A stretch of 64,000 bases of DNA, from contig OU015566.1 in NCBI GenBank assembly GCA_907165135.1, positions 8,230,157 to 8,294,156 of the forward strand, given 5' to 3'. The notes beneath the pieces are model-generated. The model was not told the DNA's origin and ran no database searches. It worked only from the letters and a program-made list of their open reading frames with translations. Shown one piece after another: positions 22,501 through 33,882 of the stretch. The translations under genes and the position numbers were made by a program. This stretch comes from Oikopleura dioica. Its lineage: Eukaryota; Chordata; Appendicularia; Copelata; Oikopleuridae. Each line of letters starts with the position of its first letter. The stretch's first letter is position 1.

Positions 22501-24425
22501 AGAATTTACTTTCACTACTTATTTCTTGAAGAAAATGCTTAGTTTCAGTATCTTTGCCCAGTACATACTGAGTAGACATTGTGTAACATACCGTTCTTCC
22601 TGAGTTATGAAAGTTAAAAGCTGCCGAATTCAAGACAAGGCAGATGCCGCCTACTAGATCTATTGGAAAATCCGCGCAAAGATCAAAACGTGAAGAAAAC
22701 TTGAAACTCAAGAGGAGTTTCGGAGGGTTAGATGATCTTCGAAACGAGAGCCCTCCTTCGAGATGACCCGGAAAGGGAAAATAATTTGATAATCAAGGGC
22801 CGCGTTTCTTTTTCAATCCAATTTCAGCCACGCTTGACGAGATGATGATTTTTCCTTTCGAGTTTTTAAGGGTCCAGTTTTCCGAATTCCGAAACTGTTT
22901 TGCTTCTTCTTCTTACCTTCAGAAACAAACATGACGAGTCGTTGTTGCCCAAAGAGTCCCAGCTCCTTTGCGCCTGAAATCAAAGCTGATTATTTCAATC
23001 AAAATATTTTTGCTCGTTTCGCAAAAAAAAACACAGATATCTTCCGCCCGGAAATATAAAAAGCTCGCGGAAGGATCAGAATTCAAAGTCTATTCAATAA
23101 TCAATCAGCAGACACGTTTTCCGATTATTTCTTCTACTGTAGTTCTCTCTAGCATCATACATGAGAGATTCTAAACTTACATGGCATTGAGCGCTGCCGG
23201 GCGATCATGCAAGCGTAGAGATTGTTAATGCTCCCGCCCGGCGAAAGAATTCCGTCGAAGGAGTGCCACCCTACTTGGATCGCCAATTTGTTCAGTACTT
23301 CTTCTTCCATCTTTTCCCCGGGTTCACAAATATCAACATTTTTTGCGTGTTCATCTAATCGTCATTTCGACGGTTGTTGAATAAATTGACATAGTTGTGC
23401 TATTAAAACTCACGTTTCTACAAAACGAATATTCAGGTTGCGATATTCTCGCGAATTTCCGTATGCAGAGCCGCAGTCAAACATGATGTGAACCCTTGGC
23501 AGTACGAAGACCGGAGCTATCTCGTAGGTAAACCTGAAAAAGAGTGAGCTGAATATCGAAGGCGGCAGTACTCGAACACGCCGGAAGTTATGTCTTACAT
23601 GTTCGTGTTGCAAGTGGCGATGATCCAGTCGGCAGCCAAGGTCACAATGTCCACGCCGCTCGAGAGCTGGTTCAGGTAGTGCGGATGTCCTTAATTTTCG
23701 ATAAAGAAGAACAAAACATCTGACATCCGAAGAATGCAATTTGATTTCCTATCAGTCTTTTATTGTCCCTAGAAAAAAATCCTTTCCACTAATTATTGCT
23801 CAAGAGCATTCTTAACTGAGAGCCTCCTGTAACATGTCATTTTTAAATGTCACATTTACACGTGTCTTGACCGAACGAAGGAGGTTCAAAAAATGTCGAG
23901 ATTACGTGTTTTATCTCAGTTTCTTCTATGATATTTCAAGAGCTTCGCATTCTTGTGTCCAGTTTTTTTTTGAAATACAAAATGTGTCTTTGTTACTTTT
24001 GGTCATTTTCAAGGTGTAATAATTGGAAAACGATCGTCATAATATTATGAATCATAATTCTATTTTCTCTAATTTAATCGCTACAAGTGTAAATTCAAAT
24101 CTGCTGAGCTATAACGAGGCGCGACGTAATTTTCAGCAGTTCATCTTTCTTTCATCACCTTTGAACTCTAGGGCCAATGGATTTTGTCGAATAAATTCCA
24201 TCTATTTTGCATCTTTAAAAACTGATCTTTTTAAAAGGCTTATTTATGCAAGAGCAATGCAAGACAAAAAGGGGAGGAAACTGAAGAAGCGCTGAAGAAC
24301 CTGATCAAGTTCGAGGTTGATTTACGGCGTTAAAAGAACTGTAACGAGCTGCACTTCCGTCTTACTTTCGCCGCTAAATCTGAAAAAAGAGAGAGGCAGA
24401 GAAAGAAACATTTACAAAATAAGAG

Positions 24426-27400
24426 ATGAGCTCGACTGAAGATTCAGAAGAAAATGTTCTTATGCTCCAGCCACCTTTAGAAAACAGCGAATCTGTCTCG
24501 GAAGTTAATGAATATCACTCAGAAAGAAAACGATCCGTTTATGGACCGAAAGGGTTGGGAAAACTCATCCGCTTGAATTTGTCAGGTATCGTCATAAAGG
24601 GATGTTTGTTCCAGTGTCAACTACTTTCAGGAATGGAGTACAAGACATGGAGTTCAACGCTAGAGCACTATCCCGATACGTTGTTGGGAAATGCCAAAAC
24701 ACGGAAGTATTTCTTTCATGACGAGTAAGCACCTCAAGCAGCAGAATCTGCATTTACGAATTTCAGGACTAACGAATACTACTTTGAGCGGAACCGAGAG
24801 TCCTTCCCAGCCATCTTGTATTTCTACCAGTCGCAAGGAATCGAGTTAGATGTCTACTAGTCAATATGAAATGAATTGTGAGAAATTTTTATAGTAAGAA
24901 AGAGCCCCCTTTTCTCTATCTCGGGTAGCAGTGACGTCTAACTTGTACCTCAGGATACTTAGAGCGGCCGCCAAGCGTAAGCTTGGAAACTTTCGTCGAC
25001 GATATTATCTTCTTTCAACTTGACCATTATGTTAACCGGGTTTCAATTGCACTGACATATTGTCCGTTGTTTTTGCAAAATTGGGAAAGAGGGTGCGTTT
25101 CGACAAAGAGGCAATAAGTGAAACCTCGCAAGCGCTGAATACACGTCGTCATGGGCGGAGGGACATGTTTCAGTACCGCTTTCTGGGCAAATTCAGAAAG
25201 AATTTATGGAAAATAATGGGCAAGGGTTCACTCAAAATTATTAACTAATGCTTTGAACATGAGCAACGACAACTCGGACGACAGCATTACATTGCCTTGT
25301 TCCTAGCTCTCGAATGATGCCAGTATCAACAGTAATCATCTACATCTGCAAAAATTTGAACCCTCAAGATAATGAAGATCAAAGTTGCTGTGGGCGTTTC
25401 ATGTCCCTTCTTTCCGTCATTTTTATCCTCATTTCAACCGTGTCCTTTTGCCTGGAAACACTGCCAGAATACGATGACAACTATGTCAACAAGGGCACAG
25501 ATGACGAGCCCATTTGGGTCTTCGACGAGTCGCTAGAATCAAAAAATTTCAAGCCCTGGAATAGCGAGCTCAAAGGATTCCCGTTCTTTATCGTCGAGTC
25601 GATATGCATAGCGTTCTTTACGCTAGAACTGATTCTACGACTGTTCTCGTGTCCCTCGATAAGGACTTTTTGCATGACGCCGCTGAACATTGTGGATATC
25701 GTAGCGATCTTGCCATTTTATACTTCCTTACTGAGAAAGGGTATTGAATCGCTCTGAGATATAAAAAGCTTTTTCTTTCTTGCTTCTCTCCTTATTCTCG
25801 CTACTTTCCGCCCTTACGTATTCTCCACCCACTTTAGCGTCCGGTATACGATAGATGTCTACCGTCAACCAGCGCATACATATAATCATCCTGTCTAACA
25901 AGTGGCTGAATCCCCTAGTCCTTATTATGCAAATTGCGCACTACAAATAATTATCAAAGAAGGACGCTACTCGTAATAACAACATGTTTTCTCCCGTGTC
26001 GTCGGAAATCTTAACGAGTGAGATCCCCCGTAATGTTTCCTCATCCTATTTCCGATACTAAGGTTCTACTTCAGGGATCGCACACGTTTTGCATCCGAAT
26101 GACATCCACTTAATTTTTTTTGAACTGATATTTTGAAAATATAAAAAGGAAGAATTACTCTTCAATTTTTTAAATAAGATCGGGACGAAGAAACTTTTCA
26201 TTCAAAAAATTGAGCAATTTGTTTTTATTTAATTTCAAGAAATTTTACTACCAGATACATTAATTTCCACCACGTTTTATTTCTTTCATAATTTTCCGGT
26301 TAGCAATTATTTTTTGAATAAGAAACTCGACTGAACACATTGTCGTATTGTTTATTTCGAGTTGGTTAGTTTAATTCTGCCCGGTGTTTGATGATAACAA
26401 GATTGAGCTTTCAATTCAATATCCCTCGCCAGATTGATATAAAATATGTTGTGGACGAAAACTCGGAGAAGAGATACAGTACGAATCACGTTGCTTTCTT
26501 GGTTGTCTTAAGGAACCCGGTGCAAAACGTGGCCATAACTACTAGTAATAAATAGAATTTATCGAGTTATGGACGCCCATAACTTCAAGTTGCCATGGTT
26601 GGACTTTTTGAACACACTTCTTTATCTATCGATCAATCGAGCTCGCGGAAACCATGAAATTCAGCATTACATTATCTTGCGTTTTAGAGAAGTGCTGCAC
26701 CCAAGACAAGGATTATTCGTATACTACGAGTTGTTCGCCTCGCCAAGCTCAGGACTGGTTCGAAAAAAGTAGCTTAGCTTCAATTTGAATCGATCAAAGT
26801 TCGAACTCAAACAAAAGCCGTCATTCCCGTAATTTAAACGCGCTCATCAAGGCATGGCTTCACTGATCTTGGGAAGAGAGCTCTTCCTTTAGTTCAACAG
26901 CCGGCGCGTAAAATAGCTCAAGCTTATTATAGATCAATTAGATACGGTAAAGTGACAGATCGAGTGTTTGATTTACCGGTGAGAGTTAAATAAACTCAAG
27001 CCGCCGTAAATCCAAACATCGAATCAGCGGAATTCAAACGAAAACTAGGTTTGAGAAGCCCAAAAATAAGACCATCACAACATCAGTCAAGGAGTTTTCT
27101 TTCCTCATCCTATTCTTTATCGTCTCTATGGTCATATTCTCCACAGTCATGTATTTCATCGAAAGGGACTTCAACGAGGGTTTCTCATCAATTCCTGCAG
27201 CCTGTTGGTGGTGCGTTGTAACGATGACTACAGTAATTGAGCTCGAAATAATATGAGGCGATCAGTCTTTTTGAAAATGTTTTTAACAAAGAAAAAACTT
27301 AACAAATGAACCTATACGAGGGGCAAAACTTTGCTCAAATCGATGTTGACACCCATAAGGGAGAGTAAACCTTCACGAAATTATACTGAGCTCATTTATC

Positions 27401-27660
27401 AGTAGGCTACGGTGACGTAGTGCCAATATCTGCGCTTGGTAAATGTGTCGACAGGGATCTTTCATCAAATAATGACCACATTATTGAAACCATATTATTT
27501 CATCAATACTAATTTCTATTTTGAGCCATGTTTTCACCACTCTAATCTAAGCATGAAACGATTGAAAGATCCCGTGACAAGGCTTCGTTTGCGCAATGAC
27601 AGGAGTAATATGTGTGGCCCTTCCTGTTCCTAGGCCCGGTTCTAAATTATTGAGTTTCTC
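24426..27660 (+). CDS. Shaker-type Kv channel gene or pseudogene
   Basis: Exons encode parts of a voltage-gated potassium channel. The T1 tetramerisation domain is at 24426-24585, 24631-24724 and 24767-24837 (STLEHYPDTLLGN, NEYYFERNRESFPAILYFYQ) and continues at 24954-25017 (GYLERPPSVSLETFVDDII). S1-S3 lie in 25314-25757 (SVIFILISTVSFCLETLPEY, IVESICIAFFTLELILRLF, NIVDIVAILPF). A short S3-S4 piece is at about 26437-26510. S5 and the pore helix are at about 27080-27232 (FSSIPAACWWCVVTMTT). The filter GYGD is at 27409-27420. An S6 piece with the PVP hinge is at about 27606-27636 (GVICVALPVP). T1 introns are short and in frame, one apparently GA-AG (24838-24953). Most of S4 and part of S6 were not found and the filter splice site is irregular, so it may be broken. 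It lies inside a decarboxylase intron on the opposite strand. Confidence 0.68.
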
Positions 27661-27918
27661 TTATCTAACCATAGCTTTGCATTTAATCTTGGTTCATGGA
27701 AATTTTCAAAGTACATGTCTGTCAGTTAGACTATCTTACTGAATGAGAGATAGTTTAATATTTCTGCAACGTAAACTTTTAGGACCAAATTTGAACCGTT
27801 TTACTAAGCATCGTTCAAAACTTCCACCGCATCTATCAAGAAGACAGGATAAAGGTACCGGTGACCTCATGACTGAACACTAAGCATTCAATAAACCCCC
27901 GATATTGTTTTTTAAAAG

Positions 27919-28075
27919 CTAAAAACGAGGGACACCGCGTCGTAGAATCCGATTGAGGTGGCCGATCTGCTCAAAGATGATCCGGATCTTGTTCAGCGGC
28001 TCAAGCATAGATTCGTGCACTCTTGTATTAACCGGGATTAAACTGTCAACACACGCCAGGTTTTTCGCGTTTTAG
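27919..28075 (-). CDS. Isolated exon-like frame
   Basis: An open minus-strand stretch ending in TAG at 27919, with protein-like sequence (ESMLEPLNKIRIIFEQIGHL). It lies between the channel gene and the decarboxylase exon at 28387. It could be the last exon of an unrecognised transcript or chance. No start codon context was found. Confidence 0.25.
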
Positions 28076-29519
28076 TCACTTTCTTTTAATCGAATATTAG
28101 ATAAGCGCCTCACTATAGACTACAGCTTTCTCGAATATATTGAACCTCAAAAATATTAGAAATATTCAATCAAAGTTCTCCTTATTCGCGAAAATTGCCA
28201 AATTGACCAAAATTTCAGCCCTCAAAATTTAAATATTTGGCTTTTAGACTACCCCAATAATCGTTGACAATTAATTCATAATACGGTATTATTAATACCC
28301 CTTAGTGAGGGTGTGGCCAAAACACAAATACGAAAAAATACTGTGCCTTTTGTGTAAATTATAAAATAAAAGATAAACGAACGCACCTGTTTTGACGGAA
28401 TACTTGAAAGTATGATGGATTGCTTGAACCAGTTCTTCTAAACTTGCTGGAGCGTCGCCGGGCGCAAGTCGTATTTTGAAGTCTTAATTTGAGGTTTCGA
28501 ATTTTCCGGTGTCACTGATTAGAAAGACGGGATTAGGATTGAACTATTCAATTAAATAATCAACCGTTCCTTTAAAATCAAACATATCGCGTGGGTGATG
28601 AAAGTCTAATACTTTTTTCGATCGGTCGTTGGAGTCCTAATTCCTCGTTCTACAACTTGTCAGCTTTTCGAGTATCTTTGGAGCTCCCATAATGCTGTAG
28701 TAGAGAATGTGAGGAAATTCACATGAATTTCTAAAATTTTACGGGAACCGCGGATTAACGACATGGGAGTCTTTTTTCAGGATTCAGGGCATTCGCAGAT
28801 TATGCTCATTTTTGTTGCGATGTGTGTTTTTTGAGAACGAGGTCCTTTAGGTAGTTGAGAATCTCGTTCAAGACGCTCTTGAGAAATAAATCGGTAGATT
28901 CAGCAGTCGCACAGTAGGGCATCAAGTCTTAAATTGCTTGTTATGACAGGAAATACTATAGTCTAATCGGAATTTAATGATCTTTCAATTAATATGGTCT
29001 TCCGCTCGAAATGAAAGGGATGAATGCTGGCTTCATTTTAGATCAATTCCAACGTTTAAAAATCGAATTGTTATTTAACAAGATACAAGCGGCGATAACG
29101 ATTCTAGCTCCGGAATGGCTCTGCAGCCGATAAAGTTATCCAAGATGTTGAGCTCCTTGAATTTATGTAATATTCACATGGATAGCAGACAGTTCAGAAA
29201 CGTGAAGTCAAAACATCAATGAAGACAAATATTGGGATCGACCTTTCTTCGACAAATTGCGGTCGACAATTGGCGGTTTATCCCGTTTTGACACATATCC
29301 GCATAATATGAATATCTTATAACCTGTTTTTCAAGTCTCATTATCTGCGGTTCTCTTGTACTCAGTTACAGAATCGATATCTGTCGTGAGAAATTAAGGG
29401 AAACTTATCATGAACGCGAGTGTCTTTGATTAATTATTTGATTAAAATTCGATCCTTTATAAAATATTTATTACTGTACCTTTGAAAGTTTTCACTTGAA
29501 GCTCCTTGGGGTCAGCCAT

Positions 29520-30222
29520 CTTAGTTTATTCTTCAGATTAGTAGAAAGTGAATTTACTGATCTGTTTTTCTTACGAAAAAACGGAAGTAATAATTTGCCT
29601 AGTAAACACGATATATAATCAGGACTATATAGTTTATATTCTCTTCTTTGCTCAAAGCGTGTATAACGAGTTCACAACTGTAAGTGATCCGCGTGTCGTC
29701 ATCGGACAGAAGTCCTCGGACAGTCTGCATATTGTTGCGCCATCGTGTGGACTCCCCTTAATATTGTTTGACATATTTTGAATGAGGAATATTCTCTTTG
29801 TGAGGGGTTACATCAGTATTGAGCGAATTTGGATAATTATCCAGGCTCAGTCGATGGAGTCGATTATGACTCTTTTCTGAATTTTCAATTGCAGCGAGTA
29901 TTCCTAATTTCACTATTCTTAATCGATCATTCTTTCCGACGCCAATACGGTTTGCAACAAAAAGATATGCATATTTAACAAGTGTTATTTGCAGGATACA
30001 GTATGTCACTGTAATCATCTGATCAACTTCTATTGGCTCCCATTATTCAGTAATCTTTTTTCGAGCCGGATTTAATCCATCAAAATTTGCGAAAATCATT
30101 TGCTCAGTTGAACTGGAAAGAGCGTTGTCATAAAACAGACGCGTTTTCGGAAAATCTCATCATTGGAAAATTGCTTTCCAGTGCTCGCGAATAACAGATT
30201 ACGCCAAGCTAAAAAGGACGAA
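29520..30222. other. Gap; nothing firm
   Basis: AT-rich with short open frames on both strands (for example 29548-29781 plus and 29758-30018 minus). No recognisable domain. Confidence 0.35.
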
Positions 30223-30417
30223 ATGCCAGAGACGGCGGGAGGCTCGTACAGAAAGGGAGATAAGATTTGCTTCGGTAAGTGGAACACTCTTTTGAACAAC
30301 GAACGTCGAATTTTCAAAGAGAGAGAGAGACCAAGTTTGTAATTTATCTATTCTTCAGACTTTCAACCACGCTCGTCGACTCATACCTTCATAGGAACCG
30401 TTATTGTGATGCATTGA
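30223..30417 (+). CDS. Possible small two-exon gene
   Basis: An exon-like frame (MPETAGGSYRKGDKICF) reaches a GTAAGT donor at about 30274. A TTCTTCAG acceptor near 30358 leads to an in-frame continuation ending in TGA at 30417. The frame is also open upstream of the ATG. About 37 residues; family unknown. Confidence 0.25.
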
Positions 30418-30931
30418 GAGCTATTTGTCTTTATTCAACTCTTCTGAACTCCTTGTTTTTCGCTTTTAGAATATCTACTAATTTATATAGCTAAATGAGC
30501 ATATCAAAAGATGGCCTAGATAAGGACTTCGGTTAATGATAATGATGACTTTTAATTAAATTTCTCAAATATTTACGGTTCTTTAAAACAAAAAAAGATG
30601 TCTAGAATCTAAACGATCTTTAGTTTCAAACCGAGGGTAAATTTGTTTTCGCCTCGTTGAACCAAAACAGTAATAGTTACCTTTAGTTAAAAACCGCTAT
30701 AATTGCCGCCTATTTATTTAATAACATTGGAAAAAGTGAAGACAGCGCTGCGGGTTTACAGCAACACGGAGCTGGAAGATATGGCGATCGCTGATGAATG
30801 CCACTGCGAGTCATGAGTCGCAGAATCGTTTTGAGAAAACGTTCCATTTGGCCTTATCAGTTTGGCTAACAACAAGCTGATAGCCTTATAAAATTTTCCT
30901 GTTAAACTCTTTAAAAATAGCGATATTAAAC

Positions 30932-31276
30932 GTGGCTATCTTATTTAGAATGTCGACACTTTCGCATCAGATACAGAAGAGCAAGGGTTTTGGCTCTGTT
31001 TCGCAGAAACCACGAAAGGTTTCTTACGATTATTACTTTTTAAAACTTAAAAATAAATTGAGAGCTTCGAAGAAGACCCTTGCATCGAAAACACTCCACT
31101 CCGATCTTACCAAGAGTATGATTTATAATCACAATAAAGGCTTATACAAGTTCAGTGTTTCCATCATGGCAAAAGTGCGCTCAAAGACTACCGTAGTCCT
31201 CCATGATGTCGAAGTCACGGGCACTTGCGTTTGCGACGAGCAACCTCAGCATGGAATCAATGTGAAGAAATTATAG
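30932..31276 (+). CDS. Unknown 114-residue protein
   Basis: A single open frame with a very basic N-terminal half (KLKNKLRASKKTLASK) and a C-terminal part with three cysteines and paired valines (VLHDVEVTGTCVC). No signal peptide, membrane segment or known domain. An in-frame ATG at 30950 is an alternative start. It lies about 190 bp upstream of the kinase-like gene on the same strand. It could be an exon of a larger gene. Confidence 0.4.
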   Translation: MAILFRMSTLSHQIQKSKGFGSVSQKPRKVSYDYYFLKLKNKLRASKKTLASKTLHSDLTKSMIYNHNKGLYKFSVSIMAKVRSKTTVVLHDVEVTGTCVCDEQPQHGINVKKL

Positions 31277-31467
31277 ATCATTCTGCTTGAATAAAGCGAA
31301 ATTCTTTCAGAATATAATTTTCAATTTTCCTTTTTAGAATTAAAAAAGGAAAATTCCTTGTTTGTTCAAATAGCAAATTCAAATAACGCAAATATAGACT
31401 CATCAGGTCAGCAGCTCGCATCTCGTTTTCACAGTATTTTTTCCTAACGGTTTTTAGTTTTTCAATA

Positions 31468-32851
31468 ATGAGTTCTTGTTTCCTTGAAAATGGGAGGTAC
31501 AGACTTGTAGAGAAGTTCAAGACAAGAGAAGTCCCAAACATCGGTCTTTATCCGCAATTCGACAATCCGATCCCTCTCTATGAAACCGTCAAAGCGCAAG
31601 CGATTCAGAAGAATAAGTTTGTCATGATCAAGGGGACATTCGACAGAGGCCAGGTCGTCAAAGACTTCGCTCTTGAGCAAGCTGCTCAACTTCAAAATGC
31701 CAGTAAGCAACCGATAAAAATATTTTTAGTAATTTTACATTTAGATCATCCAAATTTGCTGAATTACATCGATCATTTTATCGAAGAACCATCTTGGGGC
31801 CCTCATCCTAACTCAAACATGATATTCCTCGTGACCGAATATGCAGAAGGAGGCACATTACGAGAGTTCCTCGATGACACCAAGCGAGCCAACCGAAAAC
31901 TCGATCTGAAAACAATCGGTCTGATAGCTGCGCAAATTATCATCGCGCTAGAATTCTGCCATGGAAGAGGTTTCAGCCACGAAGAACTTGAGCCGGCAAA
32001 CGTTTTTCTTTGCAAAGATAAGATATGCGTATGCAACCAAATAAAGATATCTCATTGTCAACGCTACATTATTTTAGGTGAAGCTTGGCAACCTTGGCAG
32101 TGCGTCTCATTTGCCGGATAGTATCTACAATCCGGACGAGTTCATCAAAGTTCCATATGAAACACCACAAGAGATTCGTGGGGATAAGTTATCGAAGAAG
32201 AATTCTAGCTCCGATATTTTCCGGTTTGGGATGATTCTCCAAGAGATGATCACCCTTCGACACGCTTTTTACACCCCATATGGCGGAAATAATGACTTGA
32301 ATGAGCTTAGTAAGTGCTCGTTTTCGACAAAATCAATAAAAACTTAATAAGGAGACAATATTTTAATGGGATCTCGAGACAATGTGCGTGTTGGAAGAGG
32401 CGCTGATGTTGATGATTTCAAGGACCTGCTAAAAGTCGCTGAAAAATGCCTAAATAAGGATCCAATTCTTCGGCCTACTGCAGGAGACCTCGCTAGCGAT
32501 CCATCCTTTGCCGAGTACATCGACCAGCTCAAACGACGCACAACTATCACCGCTGCCGACCTTTTGCGAAACGAAAACATTATTCCTGCTGCGATCCGAA
32601 ATCGAATTGCCCCTAGAAAACCACCTATCCGCAATTTCGGCCTACAAGACAAGCACTTCAAAATCTTTCAAAAGCTGAAAGCGGAGGGCTGGTTCACGGA
32701 TACTGACGAGTTTGATGGAAGACCGACAATTCATAAGCGAGAAAAGCTCATTCCGATGGTGTTGGAAGGTGGTTTGCAGAAATTCAATCTCAAGGAAAGT
32801 TGCGAAGCAGAACTTTGTTTACAAAAGAGTCTTTTTGGGAGTAAAAATTAA
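31468..32851 (+). CDS. Protein kinase-like protein, probable pseudokinase
   Basis: Four exons (31468-31702, 31745-32028, 32078-32309, 32352-32851) joined by GT-AG introns of about 42-49 nt encode roughly 415 residues with a kinase fold. Landmarks include NHPNLLNYIDHF (start of the N-lobe sheet), LVTEYAEGGTLREFLDD (hinge), a catalytic-loop equivalent HEELEPANVFL, an activation-start equivalent KLGNLGSA, and PYETPQEIRG in place of the APE region. The HRD aspartate is replaced, the DFG motif is absent and no glycine-rich loop is visible. A possible ATP lysine remains in FVMIKG around residue 55. Overall style resembles NEK-like kinases. It is probably catalytically dead and may act as a scaffold. 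The tail after the C-lobe has no known domain. Confidence 0.75.
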
Positions 32852-33210
32852 CAACTGAAATAAAGAGCCCTTACGATTTCGATGTGTCTCATGGAAGCTT
32901 CAGGGTTGTCGGAGTGGACAATCCAATCGCAAATGAAAGGAAAACAAAGAATGACTACTCTCTTACTATCTGTAACAAAGGTAAAGTAAAAAAAGTATAT
33001 GATGAAAATAATCCTCTATTAGAGGGGAAGCAAAGGTTCAAGGCAAAACTCGAGTTGGTTGATAGCGAAACTGGTGAAATTCAAAAGAAAACCTCAATTA
33101 TTGAAAGTAAGGACGACACAAGAGGAGGGCAACAAACCACGTGGCAATTTAAAGTTCCAGATAGACCATATTTCAAACGAATTTCCGTGGAACTACTTCA
33201 CGATACTTGA
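32852..33210 (+). CDS. Unknown exon or small gene after pseudokinase
   Basis: An open frame from just after a stop near 32842 to TGA at 33210, without an early ATG. It contains SHGSFRVVGVDNPIANERKT and a charged, beta-rich-looking region ending KRISVELLHDT. It may be a downstream exon of the kinase-like gene joined by an unidentified intron, or a separate gene whose first exon I could not find. No domain recognised. Confidence 0.4.
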
Positions 33211-33882
33211 GTTGAAATCAGCGAAGACTAATGTAAAAAATGAGCCCCTGTATTTTGATGATTACTTTTGCCTAATAAATTTCTGAACAATGAATCAATT
33301 CTTTTGAGAAATGCTTTTCGAATGCAACTTTTCGAATGATAACTAGTGTAGCCTCCTATGAAAAGCAACATATCAGCCAATTTTTGAAAGCGTTGAAAAG
33401 GTCAATTGTCCAATTTAAAAGGGCAGAAAAGCCGCTTAAAGTGCCTCCTTATGAAATCGATTCTTTGTTTGTCTGAACAAATGTTTCATTTATTGCTAAA
33501 TTAATTGGCTATTAATTTATGTTATTAATTAAATTTTTTTCAAAAAAAGACCAAAACTTGTGAATTTTGCTTAGTTTTCCTCGTTTTTTTTTATTTCGAT
33601 TGAACTATCAATCTTGCATATTTTGATAGATCAGTTTGATGACCCAGTTGCAAATTGCGATTCTTCCATTATCAGTGATTTTTTGCTTCGCTGTATGAAG
33701 CGGCGCTGTTCGATTGGCCGTTTCGAGACGGAGGCAAGCGAATCGAGCCGCTCCATTTTTGGTGACGTGTTCGAGTGGCGTTTTTGAAAGAAAGCAGCTT
33801 CGGAACACACTCGTCGAATCCCCAAGTCGATCGGAGTCAGCTCTTTCTCGAGCATCCTTTGAAGAGAACAACAACGAAGATC
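33211..33882. other. Intergenic; likely calreticulin promoter and 5' UTR
   Basis: AT-rich 3' flank of the preceding gene, then a GC-richer stretch (about 33660-33880) leading into the calreticulin start. Open frames here on both strands have no protein features. Confidence 0.4.

Larger units (their letters stand above)
14401..29519 (-). pseudogene. GAD: Glutamate decarboxylase-like gene, disrupted
   Basis: Exons on the minus strand encode a group II PLP-dependent decarboxylase of the GAD/CSAD type, which makes GABA or taurine precursors in the cytosol. Recognised segments in protein order are: N-terminal pieces at about 28850-28925; VLDFHHPRDMF (28568-28612); TFKYSVKTG (28387-28460); HPHYLNQLSSGVDI (23597-23689); SPGGSINNLYACMIARQ (about 23193-23315); DAHYSNM (22217-22298); [13 protein letters not shown] (21193-21290); AAWGG (20630-20690); NPHK with the PLP lysine (20410-20487); and the C-terminal exon at 19573-19755 continued at about 14640-14821. 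The last coding exon is split by the 4.75-kb element at 14822-19572, which creates a stop directly after ANI. The N-terminal part also has an extra base in an A-run (28613-28618) and in-frame stops. Intron 23690-28386 holds an opposite-strand channel gene. The start at 29519 and stop at 14401 are tentative. Confidence 0.82.
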
